Source of the DNA: Symbiodinium sp. CCMP2592 | Taxonomy: Eukaryota > Sar > Dinophyceae > Suessiales > Symbiodiniaceae | Direction of reading: 5' to 3' | DNA length: 64,000 nt | Assembly (NCBI GenBank): GCA_905221615.1 | Contig: CAJNDT010006005.1 | Span: 1-64,000 of the forward strand | Shown here: piece by piece, positions 12,501 through 24,993 of the stretch | Layout of the letters: each line of letters starts with the position of its first letter | Position numbering within the stretch: the stretch's first letter is position 1 | Notes under the pieces: model-generated | What the model saw: the letters and a program-made list of their open reading frames with translations, nothing else | Database searches by the model: none | Told to the model about the DNA's origin: nothing | Translations under genes and position numbers: made by a program

Positions 12501-13640
12501 CGTTCTTCTGACGAGAACGGGCTATTGGGGTCAGTCCTCGTAAGGCTGAAGGTCTAGTTGTGCAGCCGACTACAAACAAAAAACTGTCCAGAAGATTACT
12601 ACTGAGCGCTTCGGGAGATGTCATGCTTTGGAGCTTGATTGACAGTTGTCAGCATTTTCAAGCGAGCCTACGTCTCGTTGCAAACGGGTCACATGGTAAC
12701 CATCGATGCAGAAGCCTCAGCTTGCTTCGAAACCCTTAAACCCCCTGACAGAGGGCCTAATCAAAGCCCCATTCTTCATTTACAAAGCCAGCACCGTCTG
12801 GCTTCTGCGCGGATCCAATGAAAAATATGCCGAAGCACAACAGAGAGTGAAACTTCTCGCCCAAGCCCGCCCTGACCAACCAACCCATCCGTCAATGTAT
12901 GCACCTGCCGATTAAAACCAAGGTGGCGGGTGATCCACACGGGCCTGTTTTTATCCACAAGCAGCTGTCCGGCGGTGTAAGGAAATGATGCATGTTGTAT
13001 CATTGTATATGATACCCAAGAAGAAAACAGTGGCTTTCCTCCACACATGTGGTGCACCCACTTTCGGTGGAAAACGTGCTGTTGCTGGTGGAAATCATGC
13101 AGATGCTTCTCCTTCCAAAATTCTTCGCCAACGTCAGGGCATTAGGGAAACACGTGCTGTTGCTGGAACAACAAATACGGGCAGAAAGTCTGACTTTCGG
13201 CATGCTCACAGGGACAGAATCTGGAGCACTAGAAATATTACAAACAACAGGCCTTGGCAGGGGGCCCGAAGGTTGGCCCTGCTGCTGCTTTGGCGAAAAT
13301 CGGATCCAAGTCGTGGCGTTGTTTTCGTAGTGGTAGTGCCGCATGAGCATAGAGTTCCTGTGGCATTTGCCCAGACATGTCCTGCCAGTTAGTCTTGGTC
13401 GGCAAACCTTATTGAACCTTTAGATCTAGAAGCTAGTTTGCACTAGTCTCGCCACTTTTCGCGGCGGATACTGCGCACAATTTTAGCAGTGTGCATAACT
13501 GACTGCTTCTTGGCCAAGGAGATAATTCGGACTCGACACTCGACCAAAATGCTTGTATTCTGGAAGTGTCATCCTTCCGCCCCAGAACACAAAAGTCTTG
13601 ATTCATTTGTACCCCACCCAAAGCCTCACGACTTGCAGCC
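9561..13640. other. No recognisable gene
   Basis: The longest frame is 184 codons on the minus strand (11101-11655). About one stop-free run of that length is expected by chance in this window, and its translation shows no domain. At 13075-13165 the motif ACGTGCTGTTGCTGG occurs twice, about 90 bases apart, a minor local duplication. Nothing else is supportable. Confidence 0.5.
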
Positions 13641-13647
13641 TAATTGC

Positions 13648-13850
13648 CTTATGAGGTTTTATGCGGTATCCCCATGTGCACGACGATGCGAAAGCACGTC
13701 GAAGCACGTCTGTGCTGGGGCTTGGTAGCATGACACTAGGCTTAGTTGGGTTTGCATGTCGTCAGACAGCTGGCTGCCGAGCTTGACTTCGACACCCCCA
13801 TGTGCATGTCGCTGCCTTATGACCTGTTGTGCGGTATCCCCGTGATCACG
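13648..13850. repeat. Degenerate local duplication
   Basis: CCTTATGAGGTTTTATGCGG followed by TATCCCCATG near 13648 recurs in altered form near 13817 (CCTTATGACCTGTTGTGCGG, TATCCCCGTG). A third fragment (CCCCCATGTGCATGTCG) sits at about 13794. The minus-strand translation therefore repeats an R-R/D-x-HGDTA peptide, but the frame carries microsatellites and is not a convincing gene. Confidence 0.55.
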
Positions 13851-13902
13851 CCTGCGCGACACGACTTTACACAAGGCGGGACGACTTAACCCGAGCACTC
13901 GT

Positions 13903-14171
13903 ACACAAACACACACACACACACACACACACATACATCCACGCAGAAAAACAAACAGAAAGGCTGGCTGGCTGGCTGGCTGGCAGGCAGACAACAAACA
14001 CACAAACAGATAGATAGCTAGGTAGGTAGGTAAGTAGATAGATTGCCACACGTGCACAGTACATGAACTTGTCGAGAGTTTAGTCATGCATACAGACATA
14101 CATACATACATGCATGCATGCCTACCTGCAAAACTACGTACGCATGTGCGCGCACACACACACACACACAC
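13903..14171. repeat. Cluster of five microsatellites
   Basis: In order: (CA)n at 13903-13934, (GGCT)n at 13962-13989, (TAGG/ATAG)n at 14008-14042, (CATA)n/(CATG)n at 14086-14123 and (CA)n at 14150-14171. The 170-codon minus-strand frame spanning them is low complexity. Confidence 0.95.
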
Positions 14172-17100
14172 TTATAACATGCTTTGTTGACGACTTTTGG
14201 CACGACTTGTCTCACCGTGTTGGATAGAAAACAAACATATATGTAGCAGTTTCCTCGTGAACAATAGATGTCGTTTGCATCTGATTATCCGCTTGCGTTG
14301 TGTCGGGTTGTCGCCTGCAGAGCCTGGCCTCGAACCCAGGAAATCGGTTGCCATTAACGGACCCGACACCTGAGTCAGGTCTACACTATTTGGGACCTCT
14401 TGATTCGAGGCTGCTCCGGTTTGCCAGAGGCGAGTTTTCGCTCGGTCTGTGCCTGGCTTTTTGTTTGGCGGTCTAGCAACTGGGATTGAGGGTTCATTTC
14501 GAGGTACATACAAAGTTTTAAGACTCTTACACTCGTACAGGAGGTTTCCGGCTAAAGGTGTATTGTAGGGCTGTAGGGCATCCCGGCTGGGAAAGACGAT
14601 AAAGCGTAGATTCAGGACGGACAAGTAAAATCACATCTCAAACATTCTCAAACCACGCAGATCAAAAGGCAGAAAGCCCAAACCAACTGCAAGGGGCAGT
14701 CTCCGACATCCACGGCTCCTTCCTTGCTGTCCCCGTTGGTTGGGCAGCTGTTGCGGCAGTCCTCATGGGGCTACCAGGTTTGCTGTTTAAGAGTAATGCC
14801 ACGCAGTCACCGCGTTTTCACGCATGCAGCACGTTTTCGGTTTGATTCTAGCTTTAGGCCTCAGGATTAACCCTTTCACCTCGCGCATGGCAGTCGGGGC
14901 AGGGCTTCAGTGATTCAGGGATTGCAGCTGGCGCTTATGGTCAGACTGTGGCTTATATAAACAGAAAGTTAGCCAAGAAGTGGCTTGACGAAGCAACAAG
15001 ATGCGCGCGCAGCCAGGGTAGATTTAAATGAACCCCAACCCGCTACGTTGGGTGCTTGCTGGCCTTCAGAGACTGCGACAACAGTTCGGAGATTACATGC
15101 AACGTTTGCCTGCCAAAACTGATGTATACATACGTATCCATATACACATACGTGTATACATACTGTGCCGAAGCAAATACACAACCTACAAACATCAATA
15201 GTTGTGTACATGTATATGTATATATACACACACACACACTTATATGCTTCTATAGTTGGCCGATGTACATGTCACTAGCTTTTCTTTTTAAGGGAACAAC
15301 TATGAGTATAGATGTTGGCAGACTGTGCATGTAGTGAGTTAAGTCATCAAGTATACGCTCGCATGCACGTCTTTGTTCGTGCAAACAGCGTGGCACAAGC
15401 CCGCTTCTTCTACGATAGGCGTGAAGGTATTAGGTCAGTGATGATGCGAGGTATCGGGGGGTTCAGCTGTGCCATGCCTTCCCAGTCTTCGGGCTGACAT
15501 GGATTTTCAACATCATAAGGGGTTCTGGAGATGTCGTGTAATTAAGCAAATATGAACTTAGCCGCGCCTCATCAAGGCATGTTACTCATATGACATATCA
15601 GTTCGACACCCGAACCGCAACTTCACGTTGAAACCAGAACTGCACGTTCGCACCTTCAACTACAACAATCCCAAGAATGTTTAGAATCCTCAGCCCGTTT
15701 AAGTTCCATATCCTTGACAGACCTTCAACCCTGCGACCATCCTGGTCTCCATCATTAGGCTTGTAGTAACCACCACGGCAAGGGATGCACCCTGCGACCT
15801 GAATTTGGCGGTCTAAAGTAGCAGTTGCATGGACTGGCGCTTGTTGAGGCCTTAGTGGGTTCCTGGGTTGTGCCGGGCCTGGGAATCAGCTCTTAATTCG
15901 GAGCAACTTTTGGAAATGTAGGGCAGATGAATAACCCATCGATAAGGGCTGGCAAAGGGTGCCAGTCTCAAGTTCAGGATGTAGGGCAAAAGACTGGGTC
16001 GTGCTGGGGCTGTCCCGTGCACATCGTGGCTTTGCTCGTTGGACAGAATACCCGCCCATGCTCTTTCAACAACCAATGTGAAGTGATCTTTTCGCTCAGC
16101 TGCGCACCCTCCCTCAAGGCCCTGAAGGGGCGCATCATGAATCCGCGGGCAGCCACGGAGTGTAGGAGAAAGCTCTGCCCTTGCGGGTTCGTTCTACATC
16201 CAAGAGTGGAAATGTCACGACGCGAACCTTGGTTTGTCTACGAATCAAGACTAACCTGACAACTGCCGGACGTGATTTGACGCACAGCCGCTTTGCCAGG
16301 AAGCTCGCAGCAGCTAGGGCATCGTCTGAATTAGCTCTGGGATCAATTACACCTGCAAAACCAGGTGTTCGTGCGGTGTTGCTGTGCTGTGGTGCCTGTG
16401 GCTGGGACGAAGCCAAGAAACTTGCTCTCTGAAAAAACCCGCGCTGCAAATGCAGTCGGCTTCGCTGCTGCCGCCGACATCGGCCGTTGCCGTCAAAGTG
16501 TTGTCCTCGGACACTTACCAAGCCAAGTCGGCGCAGGCATCTGTAGGCCACTCGCAAACTTCTTACCCCCAAAACTGTCTAAACAATCAGTACATCAAAG
16601 CAGTGAATCTGCACAGAAAAGCTTTCGGGATTGGGTCTTCTGGAGTCTCAACGTCAGACACCTCGAGGAATAACACTCCTGAGTTCAGGTCTAGACTGGG
16701 TCTAGACCATGGGACCCAAGGTCAATTTTGGACAGGAGGGGGGAACAGGAACATGGGCGGGGAACACAGCACGTGAGTCCTCTACTTAAACCGTTAGCTG
16801 CCTGACGATGTTTGATACAGGCATCGGCTTGATACGAGGACCGACTCCGGCTTCCAATCCTCACACTAATCGTGCCATCATGATGATGACGACGGCGGCG
16901 AGTGGCTTCATCATACCATGGTGCGTGTGTTTTGCTACTTATGTGTTATGAGATCTGAGACTTGAGCCTGGGGCCACGATTGTAGTGAATGTGGCTGATG
17001 CCTCGCAAACGCATGTAACGGACCCTCGTATATAACTGACGGATACAGTAGCCAGAGGTCGGCTGAATGCCAAAGTCGACTATGCGTATCAAAGGGCATC

Positions 17101-19906
17101 CCCGTTCGTATGATCATCTGATCCATAATCTATGCGATGGAGCCGGAAAACGTCCAAAACTGTGACCTGCAATGGTACTTCTGAAGAGCAGTCGTGCCTA
17201 CTGTAGTCTCCTCTGCACCTCTCTATGCCCTGCATCAAACAACGCCAGCTTTGCCAGCGAGGCTCGGGGCAAGGGAACATTGCCCCCCCAGCTGAGATGC
17301 CTGGGCAGTAGTGGTCGCCTCAGATGATGTCTGTGTTTCGGAGCTCTGGGTTTGGCCTGGAAAAGCTTTCTGGGGCTGATTACTGGTCAACCGGTTGTCC
17401 AGTCAGATCCGGTTTCGTGAATTCAACTTCTCAGGCTTCATAAAGGCGTAAGGTTCGGACATGTTCGGACGGTACAAGCCTAAGGGACCCATTCACACAG
17501 CTATTGACTGAGCATTGAGGAGACTTGGTCCAGGCATCATGATGCCAGCTCTTGGATTGAAGCTCCTGTGCCTTCCAGGGTTTGCAGCTTTCGTTCGTTG
17601 GAATGCGGTTGCTGTTGTAGTCTTTGTAGGTCCCAGTCGGGCAAGCACTCAAACTTGCCAAGTGGAACCCGAAACGTGAAGCTGGCTGCTGCTGGAAGGT
17701 ACGTTGGCACTGTGAGCAGCCTCCGTCTGCTGCGAAGCGGCCTGCCTCCAGACAAGCGGGCTTGGGATGGATCCCGTGCACTCAATGTATCGTGGGGCGA
17801 TGGTGCAGAATGACAGGCACCGACCTCTCGTCCGCAATAGTTGGGAAGAAGCTCTCCAACCCTGGATGGTGTGTGGTGGTTGAGAAACCCTCCAACCCTC
17901 TCCCTGCGGTGATTTATGGTGCGCGAACTGCAGCATGCCAGAGAGAAGCGTTCACCTCCTCGCCAGCTGAATTTTTACCGACCTGCCTAGCTACTGTATA
18001 CCGCCTCCATGTATGCACGCGCATGCGCGCGCACACATACACAAACACAAATGCAGAGAAACACATGTAAACCAATGCGCGACAACGTGCGAGGGCACAT
18101 TGCATGCGCCTACTTCATAAGAACTACGAACTAACCCGACACCCAACCCCTCGGCTGCCTCACACTGACAAAGGCCCTCTGAAACCGCTCCCGTCTCCGC
18201 CGTGGACATCCACTGCGGACACTTCCTCGAGCTCGAGGCTTGAGGAGGTTTGCTTTATATAATTAGTGCCCAGAGTCTGGGTGCATGGGTTTGAATATCT
18301 GGCCACGGGTTCAAGATGCGAAACCCAGGTCCAGGGTAGACCCTAAATCCGGCGCAGGGCGTGTGTGCTCAAGTAGGCTCAAGTCAGTGCTTCATGCGAG
18401 AATTAGCATGACGGCGAACTCAAGAATCCTTCGAACCACCCAAACCTCCGAACCCGAGCCCAGGGCTCAAATCGTTGCTTCGGGTCGAGGCTCGTACACA
18501 GCACGTTGCCAACGGTCGCCTGCACAATGTGTGTACGTGAGCTCAGGCATCCAGGCTCGGGATTTTTTTTTTGGGGGGGGGCGGGGGCAGATGTGTGACT
18601 TTGGAACTTCGGTATTGCATTCCCAGCCTTTGAATGATTCAAGCAGGCTACATTATGCATCAAGCACGCGTGTCTTGAACCGCTGGTTTGAACTTTTTTG
18701 GCTTTCGACTCTTGCAATTCGCTCAAGCCAGGCAAAGATCTGACAATGTCGGCGTAAGACTGACTGAACAACTAGCAGCTAGCACCACCACAGAGCGGGA
18801 ATCCTTGATTCATGACCAACAGACAGAACCATTGATTTTGGGCTCACAGCCGTTCTAAAAAGAGAAGTGTCAACAATGCCAAGCGCGAGATCCCGAAATC
18901 CAGCAGCTGCATTATACACCAAGCCCGGAAGCATGAACTATGAAGCCGCGCTTAATCCTAAATTCAGAAACGCAAAACATGCGTTCGTAACTCAGAGCCT
19001 GCCTTGTACTCGCCTTCTGCACATGGTTCACCTCGCCGAGCTGCGGCTCAAAACAGCCGATTTTCGAGGTTAAGGCTAGGTATCTACCTTTCTGCCAGCT
19101 CGGAGTTGACGGAGATGTGGGGCTGCCGGGTGCAGGCTTCAGCATGATTTGGGCGCGAAGGTGTGCTTCAAGCTGTTGTGGCTACTGTGGCAAGAGGAAA
19201 GACGGCGTGCCCAGCAGGGCGTCGACTTCTGTCGCTGTGGCGGGCACCGAACTCCCTCTCGTTCTACCATATAGGGATTTGCGCGCGGTGATGCATACCT
19301 TTCCTCCATCCGGCTTGTGCACTCCCCGGATCTGACCTCCCTCAGCACATGACTGATGACGCATACCTAAAGCTGGGCACACCATGGGAGCAGTCGTCGT
19401 TGCTGCAGCACTGCGGCATTTTGTACTATACTGGTAAGCTATAACTACTGCAGCCGCCGTGTGGCATACGAAGGCGCGGATCCGGTCACCTGGTTAGCTT
19501 GGATTCTTCTTGCCGAAAACATTGAAGCAAAAGCATTGCTCTTCAGGCCTGTTCAGTTAGAACAGAATGGAAAGGCTTTTTTTGGGTAGGCGGCAGGTGC
19601 CCGCATTTTCGAATTTTTGCGCTTGCGTGTTGCTGCTGGCATTCACCAAGCGTAAGCAGCTAATGTGCGAGTCGTGGTTGGACGGGGTTGGACTTGCCCG
19701 GCCCACAATGCATGTTGCACCACCAGCTGCTGGGTGCTTTTCCTGTTCGGCTCACTGCCTGCAGTTGCACTTGTCTCATGGCAGGATTAGCCAGGCATCT
19801 CTGCGCTTGGCCTTGTGGAAGGGCGCGCAGTGCGGCGAGCGGGGGGGTCGTGGGGAGGTTTGGGGAGGCCGGGGGGTGGGGACGGAGTCATATTGTATTT
19901 TTGCCC
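14172..19906. other. No recognisable gene; minor simple repeats
   Basis: Contains a TA/CA microsatellite (15205-15241) and a T-run followed by a G-run (18563-18588). A short hairpin of type CTGGCA/TGCCAG lies near 15949-15965. Open frames up to 152 codons overlap on both strands without recognisable domains. Confidence 0.5.
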
Positions 19907-20400
19907 CACCCAACCGAAAGGGTCGCGCGCGGATTCCTTCAACTTTTCGCCGATTATTCCGTCAACCACTGACCGCGGATTCTGTCAACCCGGAAACGCG
20001 GATGCCTTCAACCTCAAAACCTGCTTCCTTCAACCTCAGAACGCAGATTCATTCAACCATGTCCAAGGAAATGATTCCTTCAACCCAAAGAACTGCTTCG
20101 TTCAACCCATACACAACCTGATTCTTTCAACCCCAGAACGCAGATTCACTCAACCCCCAGCACGCAGACGGGGGGGCGAAGTTGATGGAATCAGCACAGT
20201 ATGCGTTGACGGAATCGGGCGATGGGGGTCGACAGAATCGGCAATATCCGGGTTGAGGGAAGCGGGCGATGGGGGTTGAAAGAAACGCACAATCTGAGTT
20301 GAGGGAAGCGGGGAACATGGTTGAAGGAAGCGGGGTTGAGAGAATCTTGGTTGACGGAACCGCGCGAAGTTGATGAAGAAGGCTTGCACCCAACCGAAAG
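19907..20400. repeat. Inverted short-unit array: ten forward and ten reverse units within 14-bp direct repeats
   Basis: The block begins and ends with the same 14-mer, CACCCAACCGAAAG (19907-19920 and 20387-20400). The left half carries ten units of 22-27 bases, each ending GATTCCTTCAACC or a variant (TTCNNTCAACC). The spacers are often AACGCAGA-like. The right half carries ten units of 15-24 bases in the opposite orientation (GGTTGANGGAANCGG). The switch point is near 20160-20185. The outermost units are inverted copies of each other (CGCGCGG-TTCC-TCAAC). Open frames across it are shadows of the repeat. It resembles a foldback insertion with internal unit amplification. I do not recognise the family. 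Confidence 0.85.
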
Positions 20401-20417
20401 TATATAGCATTTTTTTG

Positions 20418-20444
20418 CACACGCACACACACACACACACACAC
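20418..20444. repeat. (CA)n microsatellite
   Basis: CA run just right of the inverted unit array. It is followed by another ACCGAAAGTAT, a fragment of the array's flanking direct repeat plus the sequence after it. Confidence 0.9.
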
Positions 20445-22333
20445 CGAAAGTATTAATTGTGTCTAGGAGGTCGGGCAAGGAAGAAAGGGAAGAAGAGAAC
20501 CCCCCGCAGGACCATCATTCCCCGCAGGACCATCATTAGTATGAATTTTGTTATTTTGCTGGTGCATTTCAGCCTTGTCCTGGAAGAAATGAAAGAAAAC
20601 ATGCAATAGTACTGACCCGTGGGGGGCAGTGAATGTGTTGAAGCTCCTCTCTTTGATTATCTACGGCTCCTAGAATGGGGTCCGCAGTTGCTGTCAACTG
20701 GGGCTGTGGCAGATATCTCCTGACGCAACGAAGCCGTAGCCAGGACTGCACTCACAGCCGCTGCTACTGAGGACCTGTACACCTGAGGCGACGCTCTCCC
20801 TCGGCTTTGCAAGGCTCGGGTTCGGTCACAAAGCTTTGAGCTTTGGAGCAGTTTACCACTGTTCAGTTTGGGGTCTACAGCGCATTTGCCGCATGTGTAG
20901 TGCCTGTGATACAAGATGATGCACAGCTTTGGGGCTGTGAAGTAGCTCGTCCCACATAGGCGCCAGCGTTTGTCTTTAGGGCTGTAAGATTCGAGGACCC
21001 GTCGCCGCAACCACTGCTCCATGCAGCCTGGACCTCAAAAAATAGACCTCTACTGCTCCCAGTCCTGATAGCAGAACAGCTGATTCAACGCTAGATCTAT
21101 GCTTCTTTGCTCAAACTGCTGTGCGCCAATGTCTTCCACGCGCTGATGCATTCCGCTTGGCTGCATTTGTGCACGTCGAACTGTCCTATGTCTCAACGAC
21201 TTCCAAATGCTGGCGTCTACCACCCGATCGCTTGCGTGAACCAGGAGTGCCATGAAAGCGGAATCTGCATGTCTGCGTGCTACTGCCGCACCGGCGACTT
21301 CTTGAAAACCAGGCCTTGATGCTATGAACCAAAAGTTGTGCTTGGAGTCTGCTGTGTGCTGCACGGGCAACAAGATGGCGAGCACAGTGCACAGTGTAGA
21401 TTCTCATAAGTCCGAAAACAGAAACCCGGAGCTACATTGCAGTTACATCCTTTTGCTGCATTCCACTTCAGAGGTGCCCGGAGGTACGGAGCGGTAGATG
21501 GGGCAAAGAATGGTCGCCTTCGCATTTGGAGAGATTTTACCAACGTTCAGGGGTTTAGTGTTTGCAGTTCAGGGCTCCCGTGTTTAAGGTTTGGTTTTGT
21601 AACTCTTTCTCCTGTTACGGCTTCGGCTTGCGGTGTAAGATGGAAACGACGGCCAGCCATGGCCCGTACTACAGTACCGGTTGCGAGGCTTGAGTACGCA
21701 AGATCAATCCAAAAACGCCACAGCCCAGAAATGCCTGATTAACACCGAACAGCACTCGAGACAAAGGTTGACACTGCTCTCGGAATGCAAAGTGCCAGTG
21801 TGCCTCAGAAAGCGTGGGCACAGACAGCCTCGTGCTCATTGAGGAATACATCCTCCGCACGCGGAGCCCGGGACAGAATGCAATTCGAATTGGACCTTTC
21901 TTTCTCTTCTACGTCCATGGGCAACTGGGACTGCCAAGCGTGACAAGCTCGAGGATGTTGCGTTGAGGGTCTGAGGCGTGCGTCCCTAAAAGGTTGGGTT
22001 CTCGGGACCTTCTGATTCTTCTGCGAAGAGATGAGATGTCTCCAGTCGTTCGGCTAGCGTCGGACGGTGAGGTGCAGGTCTTGATTTCCAATGTGGCCTG
22101 CCTGACGTGTTTGTAACAAGCTGGTGCCAATGTGAAGCGTGCTTATGTTGCACACCTCGACGATTGACGGGGGAATTAAGAGCCTTTTCTTGCATCAGGA
22201 CTTGTGAGACAGTCTGTGTAACCTGTTTCCCGAAACCCAGAAACGAAACCAATGCGCAGAGGCGCGGATTGTCTGCCGTAGATTCGGCGATCCCTGCGGA
22301 AATGGCTTCCACCTTGACTTCATATGAGATGTT
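20445..22333. other. No recognisable gene
   Basis: Includes an 18-base adjacent duplication, CCCCGCAGGACCATCATT, at about 20501-20536. Open frames up to about 120 codons are unrecognised. Confidence 0.5.
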
Positions 22334-22474
22334 GACACACACACACGCACACACACACACACACCCACACACCCACACACCCACACACCCACACACCCAC
22401 ACACGCACACGCAAACACCCACACACCCACACACCCACGCACACGCACACACCCACACACCCACACACACACAC
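22334..22474. repeat. (CACACACC)n minisatellite
   Basis: About 140 bases of CA-rich octamer repeat (ACACACCC units with occasional CGCA). It is open in several frames on both strands purely because it lacks stops. Confidence 0.95.
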
Positions 22475-24906
22475 ATCAAGACGAGTCAGTTGAAACAACG
22501 CACAGCCATGAAACCATGCAGGCACAATTGTTGATGAAATCAAGGAGTCACACAGCAGGAAAAGCCAAGCTGCAAGCTAGGAGGCTACAAACCCCAGTTG
22601 TCAGAACGCGAGATAGCCGGAACACCACCAAACAAAACTCACTTTCTGTGCAGAGGGGGCCCCCTACCGATTTGCTAACAGAAGCAGTTGTTGGTTGCTG
22701 TCGTTACAACTGCAGTGACTTATCGTCAATTAATCACACTGCCGGACCCGTCTTTCACAGCTTCGTTTACCCGGCGACCTTGATTCGCCCTCTTCCTGCC
22801 TGTGAGGAGTGTTTCGGTCTTGGGGTCGATATTTGTCTTGGGTCCTCTGTCTATTGGCTTCCGTATTCAAGCATGACACAAACTCTCCTAGTGGCTACCA
22901 ACATGTGCAGAAATACCCCTTAGTCGTCTCCTGCAGCGGCGCCGAGCACTTGCTCAAATTCGCGTGAGCAGCACCGACAAAAGAACACCATCCTACCGTT
23001 GGGGCTTAAATCCGGGGTGGAAAATGCATGTTCCGGGGTCCAACCCGCCCTCCAAAAAAACATTGCCGCGACATGTGCGATCCCATGTCGATTGACAATT
23101 GAAGCTGTGAGGCCTCCCTGCAGGGCAGCCGGCAGGGGGACCACGGCATCGACACACCATCTACACAAAATTCACGCACAGACAGACAAACAGGACCGAG
23201 CCCCAAATACACCATAGCCCAATTCAACTCAAGGAATCAAGCTTGAGAAATACTCACAGGAACAGATGACGAGTGACAAACTTGATTTCACGTGTCCGAG
23301 TACAACCCGACCTATCGCAACAAGAGGATCGCATTGAAAGCCATAGACTATACAACCCATGAGCCAACGAACTCGCTGATGCGGGCTCCATTGTCAACAC
23401 GGCGGCCCAAAACGGCTGAAGAAAGGAACGAAAAGCCTTACAATTTTCTCGGCCTGATGAAAAAGCAGAAAGGAAAACACAGTTGTAAGGACAAGGAGAA
23501 GAAAGTGGCACGGATCGGAGACATGGCAACTGCACATCGAGCTCCTACGGTCCTACAACCCTATGAGACCGTTTAAAATGTGACGAAACCGCCCTCACGG
23601 AAATCCCTCAAATGATCAATTTGGCACTGTTATGTTGTCAATTGTCCGTGCCACGAACGGCTTGTGTCACGCATGATAGAGGTCTTCGCCAGCATGCAAA
23701 AGCATAAAGTTTATCTCTATGCACTCTCTATGCCGTCGCGCACACCGTCCGTATTTTGCCGGCAGTTAAGGGGCTGTGATTGCTGGAGAGTTCACGCGGT
23801 GGTTCAAACATGTCCAAACCTGTCCCGCCGAAGACCTCAGAGGAGGTAGTCTTTTCCAAAGACACATGCACTCTGCTGCGTACTGTCGGCCGCAAAAGTA
23901 CACCGTTCCAAGCAGACGCGCCCATTTAGGAAGTCAGAGAAGATAAATGCACCCAAACACCATGGGACTTGGGTGGAAGAGTAAACGACAGAAGAGCTAC
24001 TAAAGTAGTGCGATGTATTTGGATGACCATGTAGGTGCCCTAGGTGACGGCGGACATCGCATCTCAAAAATGCCGAGGTTCTTAGGCTTGTTTTAAAAAT
24101 GACTTAACACGGCTATGAGGACTCGGCAAGAGGCCGGATTTTCCTGGCTTCATCGAATTTGTCGGGCTTTTCCGGATTTATCGGAGCATGGTCAGTGGTT
24201 CCACGCAGCGAGTATAACGACACAGCGGCAAGGCATAACCAAGTCATCCGAAGCAGTGTGGGGCGATGCTTCGTCCTGAAACAATGTTGGGCCTCGTTTA
24301 GACTTCAGACTTAGTTTCAACAGAAAGGCAACCTGCCGCAAAGCAGCAACCTGAATCACTACTGGACAGCTTCATCCGGCCAACCGAGCAAGTCAAGCCC
24401 CGACAGTAGAGGTTGTGACCCCTAACCATTGCAACCACACTACGGGCCACCCGCTCGAAACCCTGACGAAGCGGAGCTTTCTGCTGCGCAAGTTGCATCC
24501 AAATCCTGCAGCATGAGCTGTGCTTCTTGCACCGTGCGGTGTCTGATCTTCAGTTCCTCAGGCGTCCAATGTAGGCTGCTCATTGTAGCCGTACGCCAAG
24601 ATCTAGCCGGCCAAAATCAAGCTTTCAGCGTCGTTTCTACCTCCCATGTGCCCTTCGATTCCGCGCCTCGATCAAGAAAGCCTCTGTCTGCCCTGTGCAT
24701 AATTATCTGTTCAAGGAACGTCGGGGCCAATCCGCACGTCTTAACTGCTAAGCAGCAAAGCCCGGATTGCCGAAGACCCCACTCGAGGTCAAGCAAACAC
24801 ATATAATTATTGGAGAATCGGGCCATATCTGGGCTTAATCAGACGCCGTTCCGGGCTGTCGGCAAAAGGCGGAGGGGATTACTCACTCTCACTTGCTCAA
24901 CAAGAA
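22475..24906. other. No recognisable gene
   Basis: Plus-strand frame 22516-22923 (135 codons) and others show no identifiable domain. No array or terminus was seen. Confidence 0.5.

Positions 24907-24993
<87 letters not shown>
24907..24993. repeat. (GA)n microsatellite
   Basis: About 87 bases of GA with rare GC and AAAG interruptions. Confidence 0.95.

Noticed and set aside
14281-14400. tRNA-like T-arm on the minus strand (CCTGGGTTCGAGGCCAGG)
   Set aside because: The T-arm pairs well, but no acceptor stem, D-arm or anticodon arm can be fitted around it, and no A-box lies at the right distance.
22043-22543. Cys/Val-Gly-rich proteins across the CA-rich minisatellite
   Set aside because: Pure low-complexity translations of an octamer repeat, open on both strands.
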